Shown here: piece by piece, positions 24,170-34,177 of the stretch
Position numbering within the stretch: position 1 is the first letter of the stretch
How the letters are laid out: each line of letters starts with the position of its first letter
Origin: Shimia aestuarii
GTDB taxonomy: Bacteria > Pseudomonadota > Alphaproteobacteria > Rhodobacterales > Rhodobacteraceae
Reading direction: 5' to 3'
Assembly: GCF_900114635.1 (NCBI RefSeq)
Contig: NZ_FOTQ01000010.1
Span: 39,115 to 103,114, forward strand
DNA: 64,000 bases
The notes under the pieces: model-generated
What the model was told of the DNA's origin: nothing
The model's database searches: none
What the model saw: only the letters and a program-made list of their open reading frames with translations
Position numbers and translations under genes: made by a program

Positions 24170-25041
24170 CCGTTATCCGTCAGGACAACAATCGACTTGG
24201 CATCCTCCTGATGTGCCTGACGACCTTTGTCTTTGCCATGCAGGACGGCATTTCCCGTCTCCTTGCGGCAGAGTACAACACCTATCTCGTGGTGATGATC
24301 CGCTACTGGTTCTTTGCCCTTTTCGTGATCGCAATCTCCGCGCGGCGCAGTGGCGGGTTAAAGCGCGCCATCGCCACACAACACCCGTGGCTACAGGTCT
24401 TTCGCGGCGCGCTTCTGGCGTTGGAAATCTGTGTGACCGTGATCGCCTTTACTTTGCTGGGCCTGACAGAAACCCACGCCATATTCATCTGCTACCCCTT
24501 GATGATCGCTGCACTTTCCGGCCCGGTGCTTGGTGAGAAGGTCGGCTGGCGCCGCTGGGCCGCCATCGGCACCGGAACGCTCGGGGTTATGATCATCCTG
24601 CAACCGGGAACCGGCGTGTTTTCGCCCGTGGCCGCCATCCCGCTGCTGGGGGCGGTAATGTTCGCCGTTTACGGGCTGGTCACGCGCTATGTCTCTCGTC
24701 GTGACAGCTCGCAGGTCAGCTTCTTTTACACCGGCACCGTAGGCTGCGTGGTGATGACCGGGATCGGCCTTTTCTACTGGGAGCCGATCGCCGCCAAGGA
24801 TTGGGCATGGATGGGAACGCTCTGCTGCACCGGCGCCCTTGGCCATTGGCTTTTGATCAAGACCTACGAGGCGGCTGAAGCCAGCGCGGTTCAGCCCTTT
24901 GCCTACCTGCAACTGCCCTTTGCCGCGGCGCTTGGCATGATCGCCTTTGGCGAAACCCTGAGGGTCAACGTGGCCGTCGGCGCGGTGATCGTGGTGGCCG
25001 CAGGTCTGTTCACCCTCTGGCGAGAGCGCCAGGCGGCATAG
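24166..25041 (+). CDS. DMT-superfamily (EamA) transporter (291 aa)
   Basis: Ten hydrophobic segments in two EamA repeats are visible; the first begins LGILLMCLTTFVFAMQDGISR and the last ends VAVGAVIVVAAGLFTLW, with the family signature AEASAVQPFAYLQLPFAAALG in the second repeat. Members export metabolites or amino acids through the inner membrane; the substrate is not predictable. The four-base overlap with mnmD suggests co-translation rather than a shared pathway. Confidence 0.9.
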   Translation: MTVIRQDNNRLGILLMCLTTFVFAMQDGISRLLAAEYNTYLVVMIRYWFFALFVIAISARRSGGLKRAIATQHPWLQVFRGALLALEICVTVIAFTLLGLTETHAIFICYPLMIAALSGPVLGEKVGWRRWAAIGTGTLGVMIILQPGTGVFSPVAAIPLLGAVMFAVYGLVTRYVSRRDSSQVSFFYTGTVGCVVMTGIGLFYWEPIAAKDWAWMGTLCCTGALGHWLLIKTYEAAEASAVQPFAYLQLPFAAALGMIAFGETLRVNVAVGAVIVVAAGLFTLWRERQAA

Positions 25042-25067
25042 GCGCAGGACAACGTCCGAAACGCGGT

Positions 25068-25361
25068 CTACCCCTCGACCAGTTCATAGTGATGGATCAT
25101 CCGGGACTCGACCAGTTCCTCTTCGATCGGGTCGATATGCGGCGTGCGGTAATCGTCGCCGACAAAGTCCTGCAGCGCCGCCAGATCGCGCCAGATCATG
25201 ACAAAGCTGAACATGCGCGGATCGTCATGCGGCGCACCCGGCAGCACCTGAACAATACCTTCTGTCCCATGCATCAGGGGAATGGCGGTTTCGTGAAAGA
25301 ACCGGGCAAAAGCCTCTTCTTGATGAGGACGGGTGCGAACCTGGAAAATGCGCATGATCAT
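25068..25361 (-). CDS. antibiotic-biosynthesis-monooxygenase (ABM) domain protein (97 aa)
   Basis: Small dimeric alpha-beta ferredoxin-like protein: MRIFQVRTRPHQEEAFARFF, then IVQVLPGAPHDDPRMFSFVMIWRDLAALQDFVG. The ABM fold covers cofactor-free oxygenases, haem-degrading enzymes and muconolactone-type isomerases, so only the fold is assigned. GGGAGG lies six bases before the ATG at 25361; an in-frame ATG two codons later is possible. Confidence 0.8.
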   Translation of the reverse strand: MIMRIFQVRTRPHQEEAFARFFHETAIPLMHGTEGIVQVLPGAPHDDPRMFSFVMIWRDLAALQDFVGDDYRTPHIDPIEEELVESRMIHHYELVEG

Positions 25362-25445
25362 GGGAGCCTCCCTTTTGGAGCGCCCGCATCGACCTGCTCA
25401 ATGCTCACATCCTATCAGAAGTTGGCTCTGATCACTACCGAATGC

Positions 25446-27398
25446 TCACCTTGTCGGCTTCACTGTCCCGCCCGCGATCTCCTGTCCAAACGGCACCGGG
25501 TGCGGGTCTTTGCCAAGCCGGGCGCGGTACACCGGCAGGCTCTCGGACACGCGCATCACGTAATTGCGGGTTTCGTTGAACGGGATCATCTCGATCCAGT
25601 CGACCATCTCTTCGGCGCTCTTGCCGCGCGGATCGCCGTTGCGCTCCATCCACTGCACGGGCCGCCCCGGTCCCGCGTTATACCCGGCGGACACCATGAT
25701 GATGTTGCCGTCAAACTGATCCCCAAGCCCGGCAAGGTAGGCACTTCCAAGCCGCGCATTGTAATCCGGATCGGCGGTCAGCCACGCGTGGGAATAGACC
25801 TCGCCCGTCGCCGCCGCCACCTGACGCGCGGTGTTTGGCATCAACTGCATCAGCCCGCGCGCGCCGGCATGGCTCACCACCACCGGGTCAAACTCGCTCT
25901 CACGCCGGGCAATCGCCAGCGACAACTCTGTCGGCACGGGCAAATCCATGTTCTTGAGCGAATGCAGCGCATAATACGGCCCCGGCAGGGTGATCCCGCG
26001 CCGCACCATATTCTTGCCCAGCATAACTGCCACATGCGGCGCCCCGAGTTCCTGCGCCATTGTCCCCATCTGGCCCAGCCCGACACGGTCCTGACTCTCG
26101 CTCAGATGCACCCAGAACCTTTCGGCAAGGCTCAACTCCCCCGCATCGAGAAACAGGCGCGCGGCCTCGTGCACACTGGATGTTGTCCACGCGGCCTGCC
26201 GCCAGTCCGGGAACACCTCGTCCCCCCGCAGCGACTCGTCCCAGCCCATCCCGGCCTTTTCCGCCGCCAGCAACCCGTAAAAACTTGTTTGATGGGCACC
26301 ACCAGCGGCATAGGCCTTCTGTGCGGTTTCCGCATCGCCCATCGCCTCATAGGCCCTGCCCATCCAATACCCCGCACGCCCAAGCGATATTGGCGTTTCC
26401 ACCGATTGCGCAAAGCGCACGAAATGCGCCGCCGCCAGCTCTGGCTGGTTAAGGAACCGCAGCGCGATATAGCCGGCCAGCCACTCGCAATCGGAAAACC
26501 CATAGCCGATGTCCGGGGCCATCCCGTGCACTGCAGCGATGTCATAAGCCGTCTGATAGTTCCCGGCGCGCATCTCGCTGCGCACGAGGGAGCGGCGGCG
26601 CGGCGCCCATTCCGCAGGTTCACCCAGAGTCTTGGCCCGGCTCCGCTCCAGCAGGATTTCAATCGCCGCCTCGTCACGCCCCTTGCGATGCCGCCAGACA
26701 AAACGCTCATAGGCCAACCCCGGATCGTCCTGCAACGCCTGCGGAACCGCGGCAATCAGCGTATCCACCCCCTTGACCTGATCGCGTAGACCCAGCCGCG
26801 CCTTGGCCAGCAGAACCCAGCCCTCGGGCACCAATGGATACATGCGTTCCGCGTTGGTTTCCCAGCCCTTCCACAGCATCGCGTCAAGCCGCGCCGTGTG
26901 ATGCGGTGCAAGCAGTTTGCCATAGCGTTCGACGAATTGCGCCTGCGTGCCCGCGTCCATCGCCATCGTGCGCCAGGCAACCACGATCCCGGCTTCCGCC
27001 GCACCCTGTTCGCCCTCTGCCCGCAACACGTCCGCATGACTCAGCGCACCAATTGCCGTCTGGGCGGGGCCATGCACATAGAATGACAATCTTTGCCGGG
27101 TCGAAGCGTCTTCGAAGGCCTCTTCCGACTGCTTGCGCAAATAATCCAGCCCCGGCCAGTCGCCCCGCCGTTCGAGAAACGCCAGAACCTCGTCGGGAGA
27201 ACCTTCACCCGCACGCAGCCTGTGCCACTCCACGATATCGCGGGCCACCGGGCCAATCGGACGCACCGCTTCTGTGGCCTCTGCCCAGTCCTTGGCACGC
27301 ACGGCCTGCAAAGCCGCCTTGAGCTGCGCATTGTCCTGCGCCGAAACCGGGATAACCAAGGAAACCAACACAAACAGTGCCAGGAGGAGACGCAACAT
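25446..27398 (-). CDS. slt: soluble lytic murein transglycosylase, Slt70-like (650 aa)
   Basis: Periplasmic enzyme that cleaves the MurNAc-GlcNAc bond with formation of 1,6-anhydro-muropeptides. It has a signal peptide (MLRLLLALFVLVSLVIPVSA), a long alpha-helical superhelical U/L-domain of about 460 residues, and the C-terminal SLT domain with catalytic Glu500 in AIARRESEFDP, then GLMQLMPNTA and SAGYNAGPGRP. The ATG at 27398 is chosen because the signal peptide begins there; a TTG at 27440 would spoil it. Divergent from dapA, which belongs to the cell-wall precursor supply. Confidence 0.92.
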   Translation of the reverse strand: MLRLLLALFVLVSLVIPVSAQDNAQLKAALQAVRAKDWAEATEAVRPIGPVARDIVEWHRLRAGEGSPDEVLAFLERRGDWPGLDYLRKQSEEAFEDASTRQRLSFYVHGPAQTAIGALSHADVLRAEGEQGAAEAGIVVAWRTMAMDAGTQAQFVERYGKLLAPHHTARLDAMLWKGWETNAERMYPLVPEGWVLLAKARLGLRDQVKGVDTLIAAVPQALQDDPGLAYERFVWRHRKGRDEAAIEILLERSRAKTLGEPAEWAPRRRSLVRSEMRAGNYQTAYDIAAVHGMAPDIGYGFSDCEWLAGYIALRFLNQPELAAAHFVRFAQSVETPISLGRAGYWMGRAYEAMGDAETAQKAYAAGGAHQTSFYGLLAAEKAGMGWDESLRGDEVFPDWRQAAWTTSSVHEAARLFLDAGELSLAERFWVHLSESQDRVGLGQMGTMAQELGAPHVAVMLGKNMVRRGITLPGPYYALHSLKNMDLPVPTELSLAIARRESEFDPVVVSHAGARGLMQLMPNTARQVAAATGEVYSHAWLTADPDYNARLGSAYLAGLGDQFDGNIIMVSAGYNAGPGRPVQWMERNGDPRGKSAEEMVDWIEMIPFNETRNYVMRVSESLPVYRARLGKDPHPVPFGQEIAGGTVKPTR

Positions 27399-27561
27399 GG
27401 CTTGCAATTTCCAATGCAAAAACGGATAGAGCCTGAACAATAAATCGCGGTCCAGCCTGCCTTCAACTCACAATCTTGGCAAGGCGGCGACTTATCGCTA
27501 GTGTCCGCGCGATTTCAATCCGGGCGATTTCCGCCCAGCTGCGCAAAAAAAGGAGCGTGCC

Positions 27562-28434
27562 ATGTTCAAAGGGTCCTTCCCCGCACTCGTCACGCCGTTC
27601 ACGAACGGCGAGCTGGATCTGGAAACGCTCAAGAAGCTGGTCGAATGGCATATCGGTGAAGGCACAAACGGCTTTGTTCCCGTCGGCACCACCGGCGAAA
27701 GCCCGACCCTGACCCATGCCGAACACGAATCCGTGGTCGAAGAGGTCGTGCGCGCCACCGCAGGCCGCGTGCCCGTCATCGCCGGTGCCGGGTCCAACAA
27801 CACGCTCGAAGCGATCCGCCTTGCCCAGCATGCCGAAAAGGTCGGGGCCGACGCGATCCTCGTCGTCACGCCCTACTACAACAAGCCGACCCAGCGCGGC
27901 CTGATCGCGCATTTCACCGCCGTGCATGATTGCTGTGAACTGCCGATCATCATCTACAACATCCCCGGCCGCTCGGTTGTCGACATGACCCCGGAGACCA
28001 TGGGCGAACTGGCCAAACTGCCCCGCATCGCGGGCGTCAAGGATGCGACCGGCGACCTGGCGCGCGTCAGCCAGCAGCGCGGCGCCTGTGGGCCCGATTT
28101 CATCCAGCTCTCGGGCGAGGACGCCACCGCCTTGGGGTTCAATGCTCACGGCGGCGTCGGTTGCATCTCGGTCACGGCCAACGTCGCGCCCAAGCTCTGC
28201 GCCGAGTTCCAGGCTGCGACGCTGGCGGGCGATTATGCCAAGGCGCTGGAATACCAGGACAGGCTGATGCCCCTGCACGAGGCCATCTTTGTCGAACCGG
28301 GCCTCGTGGGCGCAAAATATGCCATGTCCCGCCTTGGTCTGTGCAGCGACGAAGTGCGCCTGCCCCTGACCGGCCTGACCGATGAAACCAAGGCCCAGAT
28401 CGACGCCGCGATGCGGCACGCCGGCCTGCTCTGA
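27562..28434 (+). CDS. dapA: 4-hydroxy-tetrahydrodipicolinate synthase (290 aa)
   Basis: Condenses aspartate semialdehyde with pyruvate in the first dedicated step to lysine and diaminopimelate. The Schiff-base Lys160 is in [11 protein letters not shown], the catalytic Tyr132 in IIYNIPGRS, the Thr pair in [11 protein letters not shown], and the Tyr of TPYYNKPTQ completes the triad. Length is standard. AAAGGAG lies upstream of the ATG and a strong terminator follows. Confidence 0.97.
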   Translation: MFKGSFPALVTPFTNGELDLETLKKLVEWHIGEGTNGFVPVGTTGESPTLTHAEHESVVEEVVRATAGRVPVIAGAGSNNTLEAIRLAQHAEKVGADAILVVTPYYNKPTQRGLIAHFTAVHDCCELPIIIYNIPGRSVVDMTPETMGELAKLPRIAGVKDATGDLARVSQQRGACGPDFIQLSGEDATALGFNAHGGVGCISVTANVAPKLCAEFQAATLAGDYAKALEYQDRLMPLHEAIFVEPGLVGAKYAMSRLGLCSDEVRLPLTGLTDETKAQIDAAMRHAGLL

Positions 28435-28455
28435 GCGCAAGGTATCCCCGAAAAC

Positions 28456-28488
28456 AAAAGCCCCGGTCGCGTGACCGGGGCTTTTTTT
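28456..28488. terminator. bidirectional Rho-independent terminator between dapA and the DUF3604 gene
   Basis: AAAAGCCCCGGTC-GCGT-GACCGGGG-C followed by TTTTTTT serves dapA on the plus strand. The matching A-run gives a T-run for the convergent DUF3604 gene. Confidence 0.92.
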
Positions 28489-28500
28489 GTCGCCGTAACC

Positions 28501-30435
28501 CTATCCTTGGGGCGTGTACCAGATCGGCGTTGTATAGGCGCGTTCCTGTTGTTCCGTCGGCGCCCCTTCCGGCATCTCCGCCCCAAGCCGCACCACGTCG
28601 TAGACGTACCAGGGCGGGGTTGGGATCTCGAGCACCCGCACGTAGTAGAACGCCCGCTGGCCAGCATCGAAATCCGGGTCTTCCCAGACCGCCACCAGCT
28701 CGGGCGCCCCGATCGAGTTGCTCCATGTGGCGGTGGCGACATCCACCGTGCTCCCCACCGCGGGCACCTTGCCGTTCTCTCCCGGCACGCGATCACCCGA
28801 CCAGGCCACGTCATAGACCTTCTCTCCGGTCGTGCCATCTGCATTCACCCAGCCTTTGACAATCTGGATGCGATCCAGATTGGCCCCGATCGGATCACGC
28901 AACGCCGCCACAAGGAACGTGGGCGCCTTGCCCTCGGGCGCGGCAACCAGATCGCCACCCATGGGAACACCCTTGAGATACCCCACGGCAGACACCTCGC
29001 GGGTTTGCAGATCGGATTGGGCAAAGTCATACCCGCCAAAGAACCGCACGCTCATACGCGGCCCCGTGGTGCCATAAACCTCTTTGCGATCCATCGCGTC
29101 AAACAGCGACTCCCGCGTGTTTTCATGTGCCCAAACCGCCGTCAGCCCAGACGACAGCATCTGCCACGCAAACAGTTCGCCATTTTCGGTTTTCATGAAC
29201 GGGTGGGTCATGCGTTCCGCCGACGGCTCGTACCCCGCATGCTTGCCCCAGAAGTTCTCTTCTTCGGCCGTGGCCAGCGATGTATGGGAATCGGTCGCCG
29301 CGATCATCCCGAACTTATACGGGTTGGTGCCAAGCTTCTCTTCCAGAACCAGACCGTTCTTGAGCGCTTCGCGGGCATACTCGTATTGCAGCATGTCTTC
29401 CGTCTTGGCTTCACTCAGATCAAGGTTGCCCACATCCCAGTTGTAATAATCCGCAAACTCATCATCCGGCGACAGGAACGGATGTGCCTCGCCATCGCCC
29501 TTGATTTGCGTGACCTCGTACATGCGCTCCCACTTGGCGCGCTGCCGGACATAGGTCTCGTCAATCGCACGCCCACTATACTGGGCATCCACCGGGAACA
29601 TGATGCCGTTGGACAGGTTGCCGTTATGGGCAAACGCCATTGCCGCGCCGTTTGTTTTTTCCTCGTAGACCTCAAGGTACTTGTAGAGGTCCAGCGGGTC
29701 GGTGCTGCCAATCGGGGCCTGCGTGGTATATGGCACCACCAGCCCTGCCCGCTCTCTGCCATCGCGGAAGATCACGTTGCGGTGCATGTTGCCGCCATTG
29801 ACCAGCGAGGTCCATTCAAAGCCGATGAAGGCAGTGAACTCGCCCGGTTCGTTATAGCGCTCTGCCGCGTCAATCACCTGTCCCCAGATGTTGGCATAGA
29901 CCCGCGCGCCCGGCGAGTATTGCGCAAACATCTCGGGGTCTACTTTACCCTGCGAGAAGGTGGTAATCAGGTCCAGCGCCGTGTTCACGGCTTCCTGGCC
30001 GCCCGCTCGGAACCCTTTGGACCATCGCGCACCCTGCTCGTATCTTGTCACGTTGGGCGAGGCAGACAGTGCATCTATGATCATGCCCATGCCATCGGAA
30101 TGGTCGGTCACCGCCAACCAGTCCAGCGGCCGCGACAGGCGCACGGGCAACCCGGTCGACGACATCACCTGTTCGCCGCGCGCAAACCGGTACGCTTCAT
30201 CAAGACCCAGCCGGTTACCGAATCCCCCCGCGTCCATGCTCAATGCGGTATGAAGGTGATTGTCTCCCCAAAGCGGACGCTCCGGGAACTTTCGCTCGGC
30301 ATATGGAGAGTAGGGTTTGCCCGCCGGGAAGACGCCCTCCAATTGTTCTGCACTTCCTTGATATTCTTGTGCCATTGCGGGCACCGCGCCCACTGTCAGC
30401 ACGGACAAAGCCGTCGCCAAAACTGCATTTTTCAT
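28501..30435 (-). CDS. exported DUF3604 protein, PHP-like metal-site fold (644 aa)
   Basis: Predicted secreted protein with a signal peptide [23 protein letters not shown]. It carries histidine-rich motifs of a PHP/amidohydrolase-like metal site: [40 protein letters not shown] and [16 protein letters not shown]3604 proteins are frequent in marine bacteria and have no established reaction; a hydrolase or phosphoesterase role is inferred from the histidine pattern. The start at 30435 follows AGGGGG. It is transcribed alone between two terminator or operator-like regions. Confidence 0.88.
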   Translation of the reverse strand: MKNAVLATALSVLTVGAVPAMAQEYQGSAEQLEGVFPAGKPYSPYAERKFPERPLWGDNHLHTALSMDAGGFGNRLGLDEAYRFARGEQVMSSTGLPVRLSRPLDWLAVTDHSDGMGMIIDALSASPNVTRYEQGARWSKGFRAGGQEAVNTALDLITTFSQGKVDPEMFAQYSPGARVYANIWGQVIDAAERYNEPGEFTAFIGFEWTSLVNGGNMHRNVIFRDGRERAGLVVPYTTQAPIGSTDPLDLYKYLEVYEEKTNGAAMAFAHNGNLSNGIMFPVDAQYSGRAIDETYVRQRAKWERMYEVTQIKGDGEAHPFLSPDDEFADYYNWDVGNLDLSEAKTEDMLQYEYAREALKNGLVLEEKLGTNPYKFGMIAATDSHTSLATAEEENFWGKHAGYEPSAERMTHPFMKTENGELFAWQMLSSGLTAVWAHENTRESLFDAMDRKEVYGTTGPRMSVRFFGGYDFAQSDLQTREVSAVGYLKGVPMGGDLVAAPEGKAPTFLVAALRDPIGANLDRIQIVKGWVNADGTTGEKVYDVAWSGDRVPGENGKVPAVGSTVDVATATWSNSIGAPELVAVWEDPDFDAGQRAFYYVRVLEIPTPPWYVYDVVRLGAEMPEGAPTEQQERAYTTPIWYTPQG

Positions 30436-30541
30436 GATGCACACCCCCTTGAAAGAAAACTGAAATAATGATCTTCGCGCTCCGGTAGACTCAGCTTAGC
30501 GCAAAACACTCGACAAAATCACAAATTTTGCAATCAAAGGC

Positions 30542-31528
30542 TCATCCCGCATCAGTTGGCTTGCGCGCCGCGCGCCGCGCCAGTTTGGCCGCGAGGCTGG
30601 GTCCAACTCCCGGACGCGACCACGGACAGACCGAAATACAGATCGCACATCCATGGGTCTGGTTGAAGAACGGCAGGCATTTGTCAAAGTCGACATACCA
30701 CTTGGACTCACCGCGTACGGTCTGCTTTTCCGCAAAAATCGCCTCGGGTGGACAGGCATCCTCGCAGATCCGACAATTGGCGCAAAAACCATCTATTCCG
30801 GTCTCAACTGCAGGCGTCGGCGCAAAAGGCGCATCGGTGAGCACCGCCGAGAGGCGAAAGGATGATCCCACCTCGGGGTTGATGATCGAACCGTGTTTGC
30901 CCAGCTCTCCGAATCCACAGGCCAGCGCGGGCGGGATCATCAGCAACGCCCCGGTCATCGGCCCCGTGACCGGTTCGGCCTCCCAGCCCTGCTCCCGCAA
31001 CCAGCCCGCAACCATCTTGGCGACCGCAGCGGCCCGCCCGTATTGCGCCATCACTTCAAGCCCTGCGGCCAGGTCCGGGGATTGCGAAATCTCGGAGTAA
31101 TCGTGTTGAACCCCCAACATGATCACACGTGACCGCGTGATCTGATGGCCTTGCATCACCCATTCCGGGCGCATCTCGGCCACGCCGGTCAATTCACACT
31201 CCCCTGCTGTCACAAACGCCGCAAGCGCCTCGGTCCAGTCATCCCGCTCAACCCTCTGTTCGGCCAATGCTGGCAGGGGCGCGTCCAGCACCACCTGCCG
31301 CGCGGCCCGCGCGTCTGCAAAAGCAGGCTCCTTGGCCGACTGACGATAGAAATACGCCTGAAGATCGCCATGGGGGATTTCGCTCGGATCCGGTGCCCAA
31401 TACACCATGCGCGCCGCGCGCGGCTCTGTCTCGCCCAACCCGTTGATCACATTGCCCGACACATCCGGCACAAGCTTCACTTGCTCGGGATCAGGCGCAA
31501 AAGGTCGAAGATCAGAAACACGCGGCAT
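30542..31528 (-). CDS. reductive-dehalogenase-like protein with two [4Fe-4S] clusters (328 aa)
   Basis: The C-terminal part has two ferredoxin-type clusters, CANCRICEDACP and, after KWYVDFDKCLPFFNQ, GCAICISVCPWSRPG. Just before them stands GFGELGKHGSIINPEVGSSFRLSAVLTD, which resembles the cobamide-pocket segment shared by reductive dehalogenases and epoxyqueuosine reductase QueG. The spacing and the CPWSRPG ending look closer to reductive dehalogenases; a typical QueG is longer at the C-terminus. No Tat signal or membrane anchor is present, so it would be a cytoplasmic, perhaps B12-dependent, reductase. The alternative is a QueG paralogue. Confidence 0.75.
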   Translation of the reverse strand: MPRVSDLRPFAPDPEQVKLVPDVSGNVINGLGETEPRAARMVYWAPDPSEIPHGDLQAYFYRQSAKEPAFADARAARQVVLDAPLPALAEQRVERDDWTEALAAFVTAGECELTGVAEMRPEWVMQGHQITRSRVIMLGVQHDYSEISQSPDLAAGLEVMAQYGRAAAVAKMVAGWLREQGWEAEPVTGPMTGALLMIPPALACGFGELGKHGSIINPEVGSSFRLSAVLTDAPFAPTPAVETGIDGFCANCRICEDACPPEAIFAEKQTVRGESKWYVDFDKCLPFFNQTHGCAICISVCPWSRPGVGPSLAAKLARRAARKPTDAG

Positions 31529-31598
31529 AGCTCCAGCCTAACGACCCCGCCCTGTCTGACAAGAGTCATGATCCAGCCGGATCACACCGACGCCGACA

Positions 31599-31620
31599 CT
31601 TTCTTTTTCCGAAAATACCC
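31599..31620 (-). repeat. 22-nt 3'-flank motif, copy C
   Basis: Minus strand: GGGTATTTT, C, then GGAAAAAGAAAG. It lies 41 bases past the ubiB stop and points with ubiB. Confidence 0.75.
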
Positions 31621-31627
31621 TGGGGGA

Positions 31628-31661
31628 GTCACAGCCGCGCTGTGACGGGGGCAACGCCCCC
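31628..31661 (-). terminator. tandem hairpins after ubiB
   Basis: GGGGGC-three bases-GCCCCC (31647-31661) and GTCACAGC-CGC-GCTGTGAC (31628-31646) follow one another directly at the ubiB stop. A GGGGGC/GCCCCC hairpin plus a second hairpin also precedes copy A of the 22-nt motif after tetR. Confidence 0.65.
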
Positions 31662-33193
31662 TAAACCACCGCCATCACCAGCGCCAGCACCCCGGCGCCG
31701 AAGACTGCTCCGCCGACCCCACCCATCAGGGCCACGGGCCACAAGCGCGGCTTGACCTGCTCCACCGGTGTCGCCTGCCGGATCAGCGCTTCTTCCACCA
31801 GCCCCGGCAACCGCGGCCCGAACCGCGCCAGCACGCGCGCAGTCTTGAGTAAATCCCGCCCAAAGGCGCGCGGCCCGATGCTGTCCTTGATATAACCAGC
31901 CACCACCGGCTTGGCGACGTCCCAGATGTTCACCCCCGGATCAAGCGAGCGCGCCACACCTTCGACCACGACCATCGTGCGCTGCAACAGGATCAGCTCG
32001 GTCCGGGTTTCCATCCCGAACCGCTCGGTCACCTCAAAGAGATAGTTCAGCAACCGCCCCATCGAGATCCGCGTCGCGTCCATGCCAAAGATCGGCTCAC
32101 CCACGGCCCGCAGCGCCCGCGCAAACTCATCCACATCCCGGTCCGCCGGCACGTATCCGGCCTCGAAATGCACTTCGGCCACCCGCATGTAATCGCGCTG
32201 GATAAAGCCATAGAGGATCTCTGCATAAACCCGCCGCGTATATTCATCGATATGGCCCATGATGCCGAAATCGTAGGCGATGATGTCCCCGTTCGCGGCC
32301 ACCTTCAGGTTGCCCTGATGCATGTCCGCGTGAAAATACCCATCCCTGAGCGCATGGCTCAGGAACAGCTCCAGCACCCGGCTGCCCAGCGCATGCCGGT
32401 CATGCCCCGCCGCGTCCAGCGCCGCATTGTCGCCCAGCGGCGCCCCCTCGGCCCAGCCCAGCGTCATCACCCGGCGCCCCGAGAACTCCCACTTGACCTC
32501 GGGCACCTGGAACCCGGCGTCATCCTTGGTGTTGGCGGCAAACTCGCTCGCCGAAGACGCCTCCAGCCGCAGATCCAATTCACCCGTCACCACCCCGTCG
32601 AAATGCTCGATCACGTCGCGCGGACGCAATCGGCGCGACGCGGGGGACAGGAACTCGATCGTGTCGGCGGCGAAATAGAAGGCGTCGATATCCTTGCGAA
32701 ACGCCCGCTCGATCCCCGGACGCAACACCTTGACCGCCACCTCTTCGCCGGTCTCGCTCAGCCGGGCGCGGTGCACTTGCGCAATTGACGCTGCCGCGAC
32801 CGGCTCGGAAAACTCCGAAAACACCTCGTCCACCGAGCGGTCCAGCTCGACCTGTACCGCCTGTTTCGCCAACTTTATGGAAAACGGCGGCAACTTGTCC
32901 TGCAACACGCGCAGCTCGGTCGCCATGCTTTCGCCCACCACGTCCGGGCGCGTCGAAAGCACTTGGCCGAACTTGATATAGGCCGGGCCCAGCGCTGTCA
33001 GCGCGCGCGGCACCGGCGGCATCGCCGGGTCACCCTTGTAGCCAAGCCATTGAAACGGCCAGACCAGCCCGCGCGCCGCAATCCGGATCAGCCGGGGCGC
33101 TTCAAAGGCATCCAGCACCACTTTCATGGCGCCCGTCCGCTCAAGCGTTGCGCCCGTACGGATCAGGCGCAGGATGTTATGCGGCCCTCTCAC
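31661..33193 (-). CDS. ubiB: UbiB/ABC1 atypical kinase for ubiquinone biosynthesis (510 aa)
   Basis: Member of the ABC1/ADCK/UbiB family needed for ubiquinone synthesis, probably as an ATPase that acts on lipid precursors. Visible are the KxGQ motif in [14 protein letters not shown], the nucleotide-binding Lys in VAVKVLRPG, the ExD segment in [10 protein letters not shown], and the catalytic-loop-like [14 protein letters not shown] with YDFGIMG. Hydrophobic residues near the C-terminus ([21 protein letters not shown]) form a membrane anchor. ATG at 33193 overlaps the ubiE stop, so the two are co-translated. Confidence 0.96.
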   Translation of the reverse strand: MRGPHNILRLIRTGATLERTGAMKVVLDAFEAPRLIRIAARGLVWPFQWLGYKGDPAMPPVPRALTALGPAYIKFGQVLSTRPDVVGESMATELRVLQDKLPPFSIKLAKQAVQVELDRSVDEVFSEFSEPVAAASIAQVHRARLSETGEEVAVKVLRPGIERAFRKDIDAFYFAADTIEFLSPASRRLRPRDVIEHFDGVVTGELDLRLEASSASEFAANTKDDAGFQVPEVKWEFSGRRVMTLGWAEGAPLGDNAALDAAGHDRHALGSRVLELFLSHALRDGYFHADMHQGNLKVAANGDIIAYDFGIMGHIDEYTRRVYAEILYGFIQRDYMRVAEVHFEAGYVPADRDVDEFARALRAVGEPIFGMDATRISMGRLLNYLFEVTERFGMETRTELILLQRTMVVVEGVARSLDPGVNIWDVAKPVVAGYIKDSIGPRAFGRDLLKTARVLARFGPRLPGLVEEALIRQATPVEQVKPRLWPVALMGGVGGAVFGAGVLALVMAVV

Positions 33194-33942
33194 AGCTTCC
33201 AGCCCGAATGCAGCGCGGCAATACCCAGCGTCAGGTTACGATACTTGGCATTACCAAACCCGGCGGTTTTTACCATATCGAGAAAGGTCTCCTGATCCGG
33301 GAATTTGCGGATCGATTCCACGAGGTACTGATAACTGTCGCGATCATTGGCAATTGCCTGCCCCATACGCGGGATGATGTTGAAGGAATACAGGTCATAG
33401 ACCTTCTGCATCATATCATTCGGGATCTGGCTGAACTCCAGCACCATCAGACGCCCGCCAGGTTTCAAAACCCGGTAGGCTTCGTTCAACGCCTCTTGCG
33501 GGCGGGTCACGTTCCGAATGCCGAAACTGATCGTGTAAACGTCGAACGTGTTGTCCTCGAACGGCAATGCCATCGCATCGCCCACCACCCAGTTCAGGCT
33601 GTCGGCCATCTGGTCGGCCTCGGCGCGCTTGCGTCCCTCGACCAGCATCGGCTCCGTCAGGTCAAGCACCGTGGCATGCCCGTGCCCGGCGCGCTTCAGG
33701 AACCGGAACGAGATGTCCCCGGTGCCCCCGGCCACATCCAGCAGACGTTGACCCGGGCGCGGCGCAAGCCAGTCCATCATCGCGTCCTTCCAGACCCGGT
33801 GAATGCCCATCGACATCACGTCGTTCATAATGTCGTATTTGCTGGCGACAGAGTTGAAGACCCCCTGCACCTTGCCGGCTTTTTCCGCTTCGGGGACAGT
33901 GGTGAACCCGAAATGTGTGGTGGTCTGATCTTTGTCGCTCAT
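33190..33942 (-). CDS. ubiE: ubiquinone/menaquinone methyltransferase UbiE (250 aa)
   Basis: SAM-dependent C-methyltransferase of the quinone ring. N-terminal [25 protein letters not shown] with [19 protein letters not shown] is the UbiE signature; [16 protein letters not shown] is the SAM loop and [24 protein letters not shown] is the second family signature. Full length. First gene of ubiE-ubiB; divergent from mutM across 235 bases. Confidence 0.97.
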   Translation of the reverse strand: MSDKDQTTTHFGFTTVPEAEKAGKVQGVFNSVASKYDIMNDVMSMGIHRVWKDAMMDWLAPRPGQRLLDVAGGTGDISFRFLKRAGHGHATVLDLTEPMLVEGRKRAEADQMADSLNWVVGDAMALPFEDNTFDVYTISFGIRNVTRPQEALNEAYRVLKPGGRLMVLEFSQIPNDMMQKVYDLYSFNIIPRMGQAIANDRDSYQYLVESIRKFPDQETFLDMVKTAGFGNAKYRNLTLGIAALHSGWKL

Positions 33943-34177
33943 GGCCCCGACCGTCTTGATACGTCCCGCACTTCATATAGAGGCTTTGGAGGGCATACAA
34001 TGCGGCGATTTCTTTGACTGAAATACTGGCCAGCGCCTGTCCGCGCGCAGCGAAAGCGCCGTGGTCCCGGCCACGGATACACATGCTTCACGCGCCTACC
34101 ACTACCGCAGAAACCGACTCCCTCTGTGGCGTGCTTTATGCAAAACAGGAACGGCGCAACAATCTCCGAGGCCGCCC
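33943..34177. promoter_or_regulatory. divergent region between ubiE and mutM
   Basis: 235 bp with no convincing gene. It includes the inverted repeat CCGTGG-TCCCGG-CCACGG at 34059-34076. mutM has GAGG before its ATG. Plus-strand frames that extend mutM upstream to 34061 lack the family's conserved N-terminal proline and are not used. Confidence 0.45.

Noticed and set aside
34061..34177. Upstream extension of MutM
   Set aside because: The enzyme needs proline directly after the initiator methionine, which fixes the start at 34178.
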